DNA of 11,941 nucleotides from contig DTXR01000657.1 in the NCBI GenBank assembly GCA_012962365.1, positions 1-11,941 on the forward strand. The letters run 5' to 3'. The position numbers were made by a program, and so were the translations under genes. This DNA comes from Chromatiaceae bacterium (GTDB lineage: Bacteria > Pseudomonadota > Gammaproteobacteria > Chromatiales > Chromatiaceae). Below the pieces are notes generated by a model that was not told the DNA's origin, ran no database searches, and saw nothing but the letters and a program-made list of their open reading frames with translations. Positions 1 to 6,660 of the stretch are shown piece after piece. Within the stretch, counting starts at the first letter, position 1, and the number at the start of each line of letters is the position of its first letter.

Positions 1-2
1 CG

Positions 3-710
3 GAGCGCATCTGGCAGGAGCTGCACCACGCACTGCGCTCGCCATCGCCACGGCGATTCATCGAAGTGCTGAGGGACCTGAACGCATTACAGGAAATTCT
101 GCCGGAAGTGGAAGCCCTGTTCGGCATCCCCCAGCCGGAAAAATATCACCCGGAAATCGACACCGGCGTACATGTACTCATGGCACTGGATAGGGCAGCG
201 CAGTTGACCGAAGACCCCCTGGTGCGCTTTGCCGTGCTGGTGCACGACCTGGGCAAGGCCATGACACCGGTGGAATACTGGCCCAGCCACCGGGGGCATG
301 AAGCCCTGGGGGTTCCCCTGGTGGATCGGGTCTGCCGTCGCCTGCGCATCCCTGAGCGCTACCGGAAACTGGCGCGAAAGACCGCTCGTTACCATCTCCT
401 GGTGCATCTGGCCTTCGAACTGAAGCCCAAGACACTCGCGAAACTTCTCGACGACCTGGATACCTGGCGCAACCCGGATGACTTCGATCGTTTCCTGCTG
501 GCCTGCCAAGCAGATGCACAGGGACGAAAAGGGCTGCAAAACCAACCCTATCCCCAGGCCGATTTCCTGCACAAGATCTACAGCCTGACCAAAGATATAT
601 CGGCGAAATACATACCCGGAAACATAACGGGACAAGACATTGGAAAGGAAATTCATCGACTGAGATGCCAGCAGATCGCGGCATACAAAAAGCAGCTTTC
701 AAGACAATGA
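3..710 (+). CDS. cca: Multifunctional CCA protein (tRNA nucleotidyltransferase), C-terminal part, 5' end outside window
   Basis: The reading frame is open from base 3 (first codons read E-R-I-W-Q-E-L) and ends at TGA 708-710, so 235 residues are visible and the N-terminal nucleotidyltransferase head lies upstream. Cca adds or repairs the 3' CCA end of tRNA in the cytoplasm; in the Beta/Gammaproteobacterial form the C-terminal HD domain adds 2',3'-cyclic phosphodiesterase, 2'-nucleotidase and phosphatase activities. Visible family marks are HPEIDTGVH (about 147-173), the HD metal-binding motif VHDLGK (about 240-257) followed by TPVEYWPSHRGHE, LKPKTLAKLLDDLD (about 421-462), and a C-terminal RRxQIAAYK-like tail (R-C-Q-Q-I-A-A-Y-K). 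These match the E. coli Cca C-terminus by recall. An internal GTG at 66 is not the start, because homology continues upstream of it. No terminator-like hairpin follows the stop. Confidence 0.95.
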   Translation, partial: ERIWQELHHALRSPSPRRFIEVLRDLNALQEILPEVEALFGIPQPEKYHPEIDTGVHVLMALDRAAQLTEDPLVRFAVLVHDLGKAMTPVEYWPSHRGHEALGVPLVDRVCRRLRIPERYRKLARKTARYHLLVHLAFELKPKTLAKLLDDLDTWRNPDDFDRFLLACQADAQGRKGLQNQPYPQADFLHKIYSLTKDISAKYIPGNITGQDIGKEIHRLRCQQIAAYKKQLSRQ

Positions 711-720
711 ATCCACTGGC

Positions 721-750
721 TTCCAACAGGCTACACATTGTCCCTATAGG
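721..750 (+). promoter_or_regulatory. Weak candidate sigma70 promoter upstream of the lipoprotein gene
   Basis: A -35-like TTCCAA (721-726) and a -10-like TATAGG (745-750) are separated by 18 bp in the 57-bp gap between cca and the lipoprotein gene. Transcription would start near 757, leaving a very short leader before ATG 768. Both hexamers are imperfect, and cotranscription with cca is an equally good reading. Confidence 0.25.
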
Positions 751-767
751 CTGCTAAGCTTGGACAA

Positions 768-1553
768 ATGATCAGATCAAATCATGCAATCAGAATCACG
801 ATCATGCTTGTCGTCAGCATGGCACTGGCGGGTTGCGCCAACCTCCATAAAAAACCTGAAGAGACAGGGAAATGCCCACCACAGCCACTAGAAGCGGATC
901 CCCGCCTGGGGGTTGCCCAGCAGGAAATCGCTGACCTGAAAAATCACATTACCAGCCTGGAATCGGAAATCTCTGTACAAGCCAGGCAATCCCAGGAACT
1001 TCAGCTACAGCTGGCAGAGCAGCATTCACGCAACCAGCAGCTGCAGCACCTCCGCGAGCAGGCGGTTCAGGAAGTGGTTCGGGCCAAGGCGCGGCTGCGC
1101 AGCCGGCACAGCAGGGCTGAAACCGTGGCCAACTTGGCAGAACTGAAGTTGGAGCTGAAAAATGCCGAAAGCAAAAAGCTCGACAACAGGCAGCAGAATC
1201 TGGTGCGGCGTGCCCGACACTACCTGAGTGTGTCAGAAACCGCGCTGGAGGAAAACAACTACGAAGGTTCTTCTTACCTGATGGGGCAGGCACGGCAGTA
1301 TCTGGTTCAGATGAAATCCCCTGGATCCGACAAGATCACTTCGGACTCCAGCTTTCCCGTTCCTGTTACCATGAAAACCCGGAAGCTTTGCAATGTGCGG
1401 AAAGAAGCAAGCCTGAAGAGCAAGGTATTGTTTCAGCTCACACCGGGCAGCGAAGTTTCAGCGATTGACCGCAAAGGTCTCTGGGTGAAAATAAAAACGC
1501 CTGAGAACCAAACCGGTTGGGCACATTTCAGCTTGCTAAATGTGCGCTATTGA
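768..1553 (+). CDS. Lipoprotein with coiled coil and C-terminal bacterial SH3 domain
   Basis: This 261-residue protein starts with a short basic N-region, a hydrophobic stretch (residues 9-20) and a lipobox L20-A21-G22-C23, so it should be cleaved and lipidated at Cys23. Ala at +2 rather than Asp favours the outer membrane by the usual Lol rule. Residues about 47-180 are rich in E, Q, L and A with heptad-like spacing, suggesting a long coiled coil or helical hairpin. Residues about 203-261 look like a bacterial SH3 (SH3b) domain: CNVR, then LTPGSEV, GLWVKIKT and GWAHFSLL. Such domains often bind cell-wall peptides, so a tether between envelope and peptidoglycan is plausible but inferred. ATG 768 has only a weak GGA (762-764) ahead, yet it is the start that gives a complete signal peptide. 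The stop lies 8 bp from the convergent cyclase gene. I do not recognise a named family for the whole protein. Confidence 0.85.
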   Translation: MIRSNHAIRITIMLVVSMALAGCANLHKKPEETGKCPPQPLEADPRLGVAQQEIADLKNHITSLESEISVQARQSQELQLQLAEQHSRNQQLQHLREQAVQEVVRAKARLRSRHSRAETVANLAELKLELKNAESKKLDNRQQNLVRRARHYLSVSETALEENNYEGSSYLMGQARQYLVQMKSPGSDKITSDSSFPVPVTMKTRKLCNVRKEASLKSKVLFQLTPGSEVSAIDRKGLWVKIKTPENQTGWAHFSLLNVRY

Positions 1554-1561
1554 GGCGATTC

Positions 1562-3181
1562 TCAGGTAGCCATAACCGTACGGTTTCTACCCTGCTGCTT
1601 AGCCAGATACATGGCCTTGTCTGCCCGATCGATCAATTGCTCCCTGGTTTCATCCAGCCCTGCAATCTCCGCCACACCAATGCTGGCAGTAACCTGCATA
1701 CCCAGACCCTGGTAGTCCACATAAGACCCGGCGATGGAGGTTCGAATCCGTTCGGCCACGACAAGAGCAGATTTCCCGTCCGTCTCATCCAGCAAGACCA
1801 GAAATTCCTCTCCGCCGTAACGACCAACAGAATCAACCTGGCGGGTTTGTTCCTGTAGCAGTGAAGCAACATGACGCAGCACTGCATCTCCCGCCAAATG
1901 CCCATGCCGGTCATTGATCACCTTGAAATGATCGATATCGATCATCAACAGAGAGAAGGGGCGCGGATGCCGTTGATAGCGCAACAGCGCCGCCGAGAAA
2001 TCCTCCATGAAGGCCTTTCTGTTGGACAATTGTGTCAGGGAGTCAATGGTCGAGAGCAATTCCAGCCGCGCCCTGCTCTGTTTGAGCTGCCTGACCATGT
2101 CATTGAACACCTTTGAGGTGAACCCGAGCTCATCCTTGCGTCGTACAGGTATCTGTATATCCAGATTGTCTTCCGCCACCTGACGAGCGGCTTCGGTCAA
2201 CTCACCCAGGGGCCGGACGATGCCTCTGGCCAGCCACCAGGCGATCAGGCCAATGATCGTCACCAGCCCCAGCACCACCGCTAGGCTCAGATTGCGCATG
2301 CGCTCGATATCGGCAAACAGCGCATCCCGTCGTTTTTCCATGAGCACCGCCCAGGGATATTCCGGTACGGGTGCCAGCATGCCAACGACCGTCACGCCAT
2401 CGTTGCGTTCATAGGTGACCAACTGTCCGGGGTTGCGTAGCAGTGCCGGTATATTCCGTTGCTCCGCAGCGGTCGGGTCTCCCGGTACAGCTGTGGAAAG
2501 CAGCACCCGGCCATCATCTGCAATCAACGACAATACGGCATTTGTTCCCTGGCCTTCGCTCGCAGCCAACACCGATTGCATGACATCCACCAGCGCTTGG
2601 GAAAAAACCTCGGCACCGAGAATACCGAGCAGCCCGTCGTTTCCGGATGTGGCGGCTACACCCAACAGCAGCGTGTTACCTGCCCTCCCATCTGTGGCAC
2701 GGAATTCACCGATGATCATCTGCCTGGAATTCAGCTGTTTCAGCCAGTCTTCAGGCAGAGTTGCCGCATCTTCATTTGCCGGATCCTGCGCAATCAGCTT
2801 TCCTTCATTGTCGAACACCAGCAGTTTTTTATATGGTTGTATTTGACTGCGAACCAGCGCGAGATACGTCGTCATGGCTCTGACCGGATCAGGAGACGAA
2901 TCAGCGGCCTGATCATCCTGCATATCCGATGGGCGGTGATATTCTGTCAACGCATCCGACAGCAGATAGGAGCTTGAAAAAACCCGGATTTCGTAAAGCT
3001 GCTCCTTCAGCCACAGCAATGACTCACGCTCCACATGAGAAACAGCGGCTTTCATCTCATTGGCCGTATTTTTCAGCAATGCCTGTTTGGACTGCTGAAA
3101 ATACACCCAGCCAAGCCCCAACGAAGGCAGCAGCGTAACTAGGATGGCAAAAAGCAGAATCCGATTGCGAATATTCATCAT
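1562..3181 (-). CDS. Membrane diguanylate cyclase (dCache sensor - HAMP - GGDEF)
   Basis: This 539-residue protein probably makes cyclic di-GMP from two GTP at the inner membrane in response to a periplasmic signal. TM1 is about residues 7-27. The periplasmic part (about 28-296) has double-Cache-like marks: VFDNEGKLIAQDP at 122-134, GILGAEVFSQALVDV at 186-200, LIADDGRVLLST at 219-230, and YPWAVLMEKRRD at 275-286. TM2 is about 297-319, followed by a HAMP linker (RPLGELTEAARQVAEDNLDI, 323-342) and a GGDEF domain (about 375-538). The active-site signature is G456-G-E-E-F460. D415, N423 and D432 sit at expected metal/GTP positions, and the feedback I-site R447-x-x-D450 lies five residues before GGEEF, so the enzyme looks active and product-inhibited. 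No EAL or HD-GYP domain follows. The start is ATG 3181, with AGGGAAG (3195-3189) 7 nt upstream on the minus strand; a second in-frame ATG follows directly. It is transcribed divergently from the ATPase operon. The sensed ligand is unknown. Confidence 0.93.
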   Translation of the reverse strand: MMNIRNRILLFAILVTLLPSLGLGWVYFQQSKQALLKNTANEMKAAVSHVERESLLWLKEQLYEIRVFSSSYLLSDALTEYHRPSDMQDDQAADSSPDPVRAMTTYLALVRSQIQPYKKLLVFDNEGKLIAQDPANEDAATLPEDWLKQLNSRQMIIGEFRATDGRAGNTLLLGVAATSGNDGLLGILGAEVFSQALVDVMQSVLAASEGQGTNAVLSLIADDGRVLLSTAVPGDPTAAEQRNIPALLRNPGQLVTYERNDGVTVVGMLAPVPEYPWAVLMEKRRDALFADIERMRNLSLAVVLGLVTIIGLIAWWLARGIVRPLGELTEAARQVAEDNLDIQIPVRRKDELGFTSKVFNDMVRQLKQSRARLELLSTIDSLTQLSNRKAFMEDFSAALLRYQRHPRPFSLLMIDIDHFKVINDRHGHLAGDAVLRHVASLLQEQTRQVDSVGRYGGEEFLVLLDETDGKSALVVAERIRTSIAGSYVDYQGLGMQVTASIGVAEIAGLDETREQLIDRADKAMYLAKQQGRNRTVMAT

Positions 3182-3203
3182 CTTCCATCTTCCCTAGCGG
3201 AAA

Positions 3204-3227
3204 GACAAATTGCAAACCGCCTTTGTC
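3204..3227. promoter_or_regulatory. Inverted repeat GACAAA-N12-TTTGTC (candidate operator)
   Basis: A perfect 6-bp dyad (3204-3209 and 3222-3227) sits just upstream of the diguanylate cyclase ribosome-binding site and shares four bases with the CRP-like palindrome. Its place between the likely cyclase promoter and start codon would suit an operator, but no cognate regulator is visible in the window. Confidence 0.25.
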
Positions 3228-3239
3228 AAATCCATCACA
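3224..3239. promoter_or_regulatory. CRP/Vfr-like palindrome in the divergent control region
   Basis: The bases read TGTCA-N6-TCACA, one mismatch from the CRP-family consensus TGTGA-N6-TCACA. The site lies 43 bp upstream of the diguanylate cyclase start and 75 bp upstream of the candidate -10 of the ATPase operon. On the minus strand its TTGACA portion could also serve as a -35 for the cyclase gene, although no good -10 is seen 16-18 bp further on. A single imperfect 16-bp match can occur by chance. Confidence 0.3.
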
Positions 3240-3272
3240 ACTCCTGTCGATTCAGATCCTCCCGAGCGGCCC

Positions 3273-3294
3273 AAAGATCACACCGAAAATCTTT
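3273..3294. promoter_or_regulatory. Inverted repeat AAAGAT-N10-ATCTTT at the ATPase promoter (candidate operator)
   Basis: A perfect 6-bp dyad (3273-3278 and 3289-3294) runs into the candidate -35 of the ATPase operon at 3292-3297. A protein bound here could compete with or contact RNA polymerase. It could also be chance in a locally AT-rich stretch. Confidence 0.25.
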
Positions 3295-3319
3295 TCACTC
3301 ACGAAATTGGGTGTATAGT
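3292..3319 (+). promoter_or_regulatory. Candidate sigma70 promoter of the V/A-ATPase operon
   Basis: TTTTCA (3292-3297, four of six consensus bases) and TATAGT (3314-3319, five of six) are spaced 16 bp apart. The predicted start near 3326 leaves a leader of about 30 nt before ATG 3356, which is preceded by GGAG at 3346-3349. This is the only good promoter-like pair I see ahead of the nine-gene cluster. Confidence 0.5.
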
Positions 3320-3355
3320 TGAAAGGAAGACAGCTTGAACCCCGTGGAGTACTGA

Positions 3356-3676
3356 ATGGATGACACCCTGAAACGTCTGCTCGATGCAGAAATGAAGGCC
3401 GAATCCCTGGTAACCCAGGCCATAGAAGAACGGGAAGAACTGACACGCCAGGCGCTGAACGAAGCCCGGCTGGCGGAAGAACGTCTGGCAGCGCGCATTC
3501 CGGAGATTCGCAGCGCCTTTCTGGACAAGACCCGCCAGCGGATTGAACAGAATATCACCGAAATGCAGCGCCGGTTCGATGAGCGGGCCCAGGCCTTACG
3601 CAGCATGGCTGACGAATCCCGCGAAGACGCCATCGAAGCGGCCATACATATCATCACGGATCCTGATCAGAGATAA
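3356..3676 (+). CDS. atpH: V/A-type ATPase peripheral-stalk subunit H (G-type)
   Basis: This 106-residue protein is almost wholly charged and helical: heptad-like runs from residue 5 to about 93 rich in E, R, A and L, no Pro except one near 49 and one near the C-terminus, and no membrane segment. That is the size and make-up of the small stalk subunit (G in eukaryotes and Thermus, H in archaea, NtpF in Enterococcus), which pairs with subunit E in a right-handed coiled coil to hold the head against rotation. Sequence alone is weak proof for such coiled coils, so the call rests on size, composition and its place as first gene of the ATPase operon, the slot held by the same subunit in Thermus. 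ATG 3356 has GGAG (3346-3349) at a 6-nt spacing. The next gene starts 5 bp after the stop. Confidence 0.8.
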   Translation: MDDTLKRLLDAEMKAESLVTQAIEEREELTRQALNEARLAEERLAARIPEIRSAFLDKTRQRIEQNITEMQRRFDERAQALRSMADESREDAIEAAIHIITDPDQR

Positions 3677-3681
3677 CAGAA

Positions 3682-4743
3682 ATGGGAGCCCAGGTTGCCA
3701 CCTATGCCTACCTGAACACCCGGGTGTCTCTGATGGCCGAACAGCTACTGCACCGGAAACAGCGTGAAGCCCTGCTGGAGCTGCCATTCCAGGACATGGC
3801 TCCCCTGTTGATTCAGGCCGGCCTGCCACAACTCGCCCGGCAACTTCCGGACAGCCCTGCCGACCTGGAACAATTCCTTGCCGCAACGCTCATCGAGGAA
3901 AGTATTACGCTGACACGCTGCATGAACAGCGATGAACGGAAATTCATTCGCCACTGGATGCGTCGCCTTGAGCTGATCAACCTCAAGTTCATCCTGCGCT
4001 CCAAATTTTCCGGCCAGCAGCAGATCGACCACGAGCAGGATCTGCTGAACCTCGGAGAACTGGCTTCCCTGAATCAGCAGCTTCTGATCGACACTGACAG
4101 CGCCGAGGAGTTCCTGCGGCAGTTGCAACACACCAGCTATAGCAACATGGCGCGCCCGGCGCGCAAGGCCTTCGAAGAACATCGCTCCCTGTTCGATGTG
4201 GAAGCCTCGCTGGATGCAAATTATTATGCGCAGCTCACCCGTCTGGTCGCCGCTCTGAAGGGAGAGCACAAAGCGCAGGTCGAACAGCTACTGCACAGCT
4301 GGCTGGACGAGATCAATCTGGTCTCCCTGTTGCGCTTCCGTTTCGTTTACGGCCTTTCTGCTCCTCACGCCTATTTCCTGCTGGCTCCCGGCGGCAAACA
4401 GCTTTCGCTGCGAACACTCCAGCAGCTCGCCCAGCAGGACAATGTTCAGGACGCCATCAAACAATTGCCCCCGGTACTGCATCAGCAGCTTGCAGACGCA
4501 GACAGCATCGAGGATATCGAGCAGCATATGCAGCAACTGGTCAGAACCCATGCCAACCAGGTGCTGCGCAAGCAGCACTTCGACATGGCCAGAGCCTATG
4601 CCTATATGTACCTGCGTGAACAGCAGATACAGCTGATACATGCCGTGCTCAAGGGACACCTGCTGGGACTTAACCCGGATCTCATCCAGTTCTGTGGCGA
4701 CCCCCTGGCCCATCCTGCCCTGGCAAGGAGGGAGCAGCCCTGA
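3682..4743 (+). CDS. atpC: V/A-type ATPase subunit C (AC39/d-type rotor connector)
   Basis: This 353-residue all-helical protein matches the AC39 (V-ATPase subunit C/d) family in size (about 320-350 residues) and pattern. It opens with the family-like YAYLNTRVSLMAEQLL, and a conserved WMRRLELINLKFILRSK block lies at about residues 92-108. There are three similar helical-bundle sections (about 1-110, 110-220 and 220-350). In the enzyme this subunit is a funnel that sits on the K ring and takes the foot of the D/F shaft, coupling the rotor ring to the head. It has no membrane segments. Its position between H and I is unusual; in the Thermus and Enterococcus operons it lies after E. The Shine-Dalgarno ahead of ATG 3682 is poor, so translation may depend on coupling to the gene 5 bp upstream. 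Its TGA shares one base with the ATG of subunit I. Confidence 0.9.
   Translation: MGAQVATYAYLNTRVSLMAEQLLHRKQREALLELPFQDMAPLLIQAGLPQLARQLPDSPADLEQFLAATLIEESITLTRCMNSDERKFIRHWMRRLELINLKFILRSKFSGQQQIDHEQDLLNLGELASLNQQLLIDTDSAEEFLRQLQHTSYSNMARPARKAFEEHRSLFDVEASLDANYYAQLTRLVAALKGEHKAQVEQLLHSWLDEINLVSLLRFRFVYGLSAPHAYFLLAPGGKQLSLRTLQQLAQQDNVQDAIKQLPPVLHQQLADADSIEDIEQHMQQLVRTHANQVLRKQHFDMARAYAYMYLREQQIQLIHAVLKGHLLGLNPDLIQFCGDPLAHPALARREQP
4725..4734 (+). promoter_or_regulatory. Strong ribosome-binding site for subunit I
   Basis: AAGGAGGGAG inside the end of the subunit C gene places GGAG (4731-4734) 8 nt before ATG 4743. With the TGATG stop/start overlap this fixes the start of subunit I and allows reloading of terminating ribosomes. 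Confidence 0.75.
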
Positions 4744-6650
4744 TGTTCACGCCAACGCCCATGTACCATGTCGGCATTTCCCTGCTCAGTGAAGATCTGA
4801 CCCAGGCCGGCCTGCTTTTGGCGCGCTTCGGCTATTTTGCACCCGCCCACCTACAGGAAGAAACGGAAGGCCTGCCGGAAACGCCGCAGCAACCCTATGC
4901 CGACAGCTTCGAATCCGCACGATCACATCTGCTGAGGATACTGGATTTTCTGGGCGTCGAACCTGATACCGGGGAGTCGGTTCCCGAGCAGGCACCAACC
5001 CTGGCGCAACTGCAGTCACTGGAAACCTGGCTGGCAGACACCTGGCAACAATGCTCGGCCTGTGCCGAATCGGCACGTCACTATGCAGAAAAACTGTCTG
5101 ACATACGAAATCTGGAAAGGCTGCTGCACCGCTACCAGCATCTGGATCTCGACTTGGGCCTGCTGCGCCGTGACTACCGCTTCCTGCATATCCTCACCGG
5201 CACCATTCCCCAGGAAAACCGCACCCGTCTGCGCGAAGCCATCGCCATGATCGGCTACACCCTGACAGAAATCTCCCATTACCAGGGGTTGCTGCACGTG
5301 GTCATCGCCGGGCTCAAGGAAAAGGAACAAAGCCTGGCCACTGTGCTCAAGGCTGCCGATTTCCATTCTCTCGAACTGCCCGAGGAATTCTCGGGTCACC
5401 CCAGCAAAGTGGCCCGCCATCTCAAGGAACAGGAACAGAAAATCCTGCAGGAACAACGTCACCTGCAAACGGAGATCCAGAAAAAAGCCGGGGAATACAA
5501 GGAACGCCTGAATCAGGCGACCCAGACCCTGCTGGCCGCTTCCGGCCTCAGTCAGTTTGGCCCCTCCCTGCGCAGCCGGGGCGGCCTGGCGCATATCGCC
5601 GGCTGGGTGCCCGCCCGGCAAATCGATGCCCTGAAGGCATCCCTCACGCAGGGCCTGTCAGGGCCTGTCATCGTGGAGCATCGCCAACCGGAAACCCAAG
5701 AGCAGCACCAGGTGCCCTCCTGCGTGCAACATGCCCGCTGGCTGCAACCCTTTTCCGCCCTGGTGAGAAACTTCGGCGTGCCCCGCTATACGGAAGTCGA
5801 TCCCACCTGGTTCTTCGCCATCAGCTTCGTCACCATGTTTGGCATGATGTTCGGTGACTTGGGTCATGGCGCGATCATCTTTCTCGCACCCTGGCTTATA
5901 CCTGGCAAACTGCGCAAGATACGACCGGTGATGATGGCCGCCGGGGTTTCCTCCATGCTGTTCGGCCTGCTCTACGGCAGCGTCTTCGGCTATGAGCATC
6001 TCATACCCGCGCTCTGGCTACCGCCCCTGAGCAACCCTGTACTGATGCTCAAGGTCGCCTTTTTCTGGGGCGTGGGCTTCATCCTGCTAGCATCCGTGCT
6101 GACCATTCGCAACAACCTGGTGGAAAACCGCTTTGCCAAGGCATTCTATGACAGCCAGGGCATAGCAGGCCTGCTCCTTTACCTGAGCATACTCATCGGC
6201 GGCTGGCAGTGGCTCGAACGAGGCAGCATTGGGCTTCTGGACCGGGCCCTGTTTTTCCTCTCACTGGCAACGGTGCTCGGCTATAAATGGAAAGAGCAGC
6301 AGGCACCGCCGGGAGAACGGTTGCTGGTGGTGGTCATCGAAGGCTTCGAGACGTTCATGAACTACATCTCCAATACCCTTTCCTTCCTACGGGTGGCGGC
6401 TTTTGGCCTCAATCATGTGGCGCTGGCAATTGCGGTATTCGCGCTTGCAGACATGCTCGGCACCACGGGGCACTGGATAACCGTTGTATTGGGAAACCTG
6501 TTCATTTTAGTGCTGGAAGGCGCTATTGTTGTCATACAGGTTCTGCGTCTGGAATACTATGAAGGCTTCTCCCGGTTTTTCCGCGGAGATGGTCATGCGT
6601 TTCGCCCCATGCGCCTGTCAGCCAGCGATTTACTGAATACAAAAACCTGA
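4743..6650 (+). CDS. atpI: V/A-type ATPase membrane stator subunit I (a-type)
   Basis: This 635-residue protein has the usual length of bacterial subunit I. Residues 1 to about 350 form the cytoplasmic arm with long helices (102-140, 222-262) that contacts the peripheral stalks. Residues about 356-600 hold some seven or eight membrane helices, beginning with the typical PTWFFAISFVTMFGMMFGDLGHG block (354-376). The arm-membrane boundary motif PRYTEVDPT (347-355) is also family-typical. Two arginines central to ion transfer are present: R550 in SNTLSFLRVAAFGL, equivalent to yeast Vph1 R735, and R602 in VLRLEYYEGFSRF, equivalent to R799. The ending GHAFRPM matches the usual family C-terminal motif. 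The protein forms the entry and exit half-channels beside the K ring, so the ring pathway looks functional. It overlaps C by one base and has a strong ribosome-binding site. A perfect 10-bp tandem repeat lies at 5651-5670. Confidence 0.96.
   Translation: MFTPTPMYHVGISLLSEDLTQAGLLLARFGYFAPAHLQEETEGLPETPQQPYADSFESARSHLLRILDFLGVEPDTGESVPEQAPTLAQLQSLETWLADTWQQCSACAESARHYAEKLSDIRNLERLLHRYQHLDLDLGLLRRDYRFLHILTGTIPQENRTRLREAIAMIGYTLTEISHYQGLLHVVIAGLKEKEQSLATVLKAADFHSLELPEEFSGHPSKVARHLKEQEQKILQEQRHLQTEIQKKAGEYKERLNQATQTLLAASGLSQFGPSLRSRGGLAHIAGWVPARQIDALKASLTQGLSGPVIVEHRQPETQEQHQVPSCVQHARWLQPFSALVRNFGVPRYTEVDPTWFFAISFVTMFGMMFGDLGHGAIIFLAPWLIPGKLRKIRPVMMAAGVSSMLFGLLYGSVFGYEHLIPALWLPPLSNPVLMLKVAFFWGVGFILLASVLTIRNNLVENRFAKAFYDSQGIAGLLLYLSILIGGWQWLERGSIGLLDRALFFLSLATVLGYKWKEQQAPPGERLLVVVIEGFETFMNYISNTLSFLRVAAFGLNHVALAIAVFALADMLGTTGHWITVVLGNLFILVLEGAIVVIQVLRLEYYEGFSRFFRGDGHAFRPMRLSASDLLNTKT
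5651..5670 (+). repeat. Perfect tandem repeat of a 10-bp unit inside the subunit I gene
   Basis: GGGCCTGTCA occurs twice with no gap (5651-5660 and 5661-5670), coding the segment around Q303-G-L-S-G-P-V. The unit is not a multiple of three, so loss or gain of a copy by slippage would shift the frame of subunit I. Confidence 0.85.
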
Positions 6651-6654
6651 GGAG
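6649..6654 (+). promoter_or_regulatory. Strong ribosome-binding site for proteolipid K
   Basis: GAGGAG overlaps the TGA of subunit I and sits 6 nt before ATG 6661, among the best-placed Shine-Dalgarno sequences in the operon. It supports the long 150-residue form of K and suits a subunit needed in many copies per enzyme. Confidence 0.75.
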
Positions 6655-6660
6655 TTTTCT

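Noticed and set aside
87..738. Two minus-strand open frames of about 186-189 codons opposite cca
   Set aside because: They are antisense shadows of the Cca HD domain; their translations are Pro/Arg/Gly-rich or motif-free and no ribosome-binding site supports them.
1548..1564. Possible bidirectional terminator between the lipoprotein and cyclase genes
   Set aside because: Only a 4-bp TGAG/CTCA stem is seen, with no T-run on either strand.
2415..2977. Plus-strand open frames opposite the diguanylate cyclase
   Set aside because: They are antisense to the sensor domain of a clear dCache-HAMP-GGDEF protein and overlap each other in different frames.
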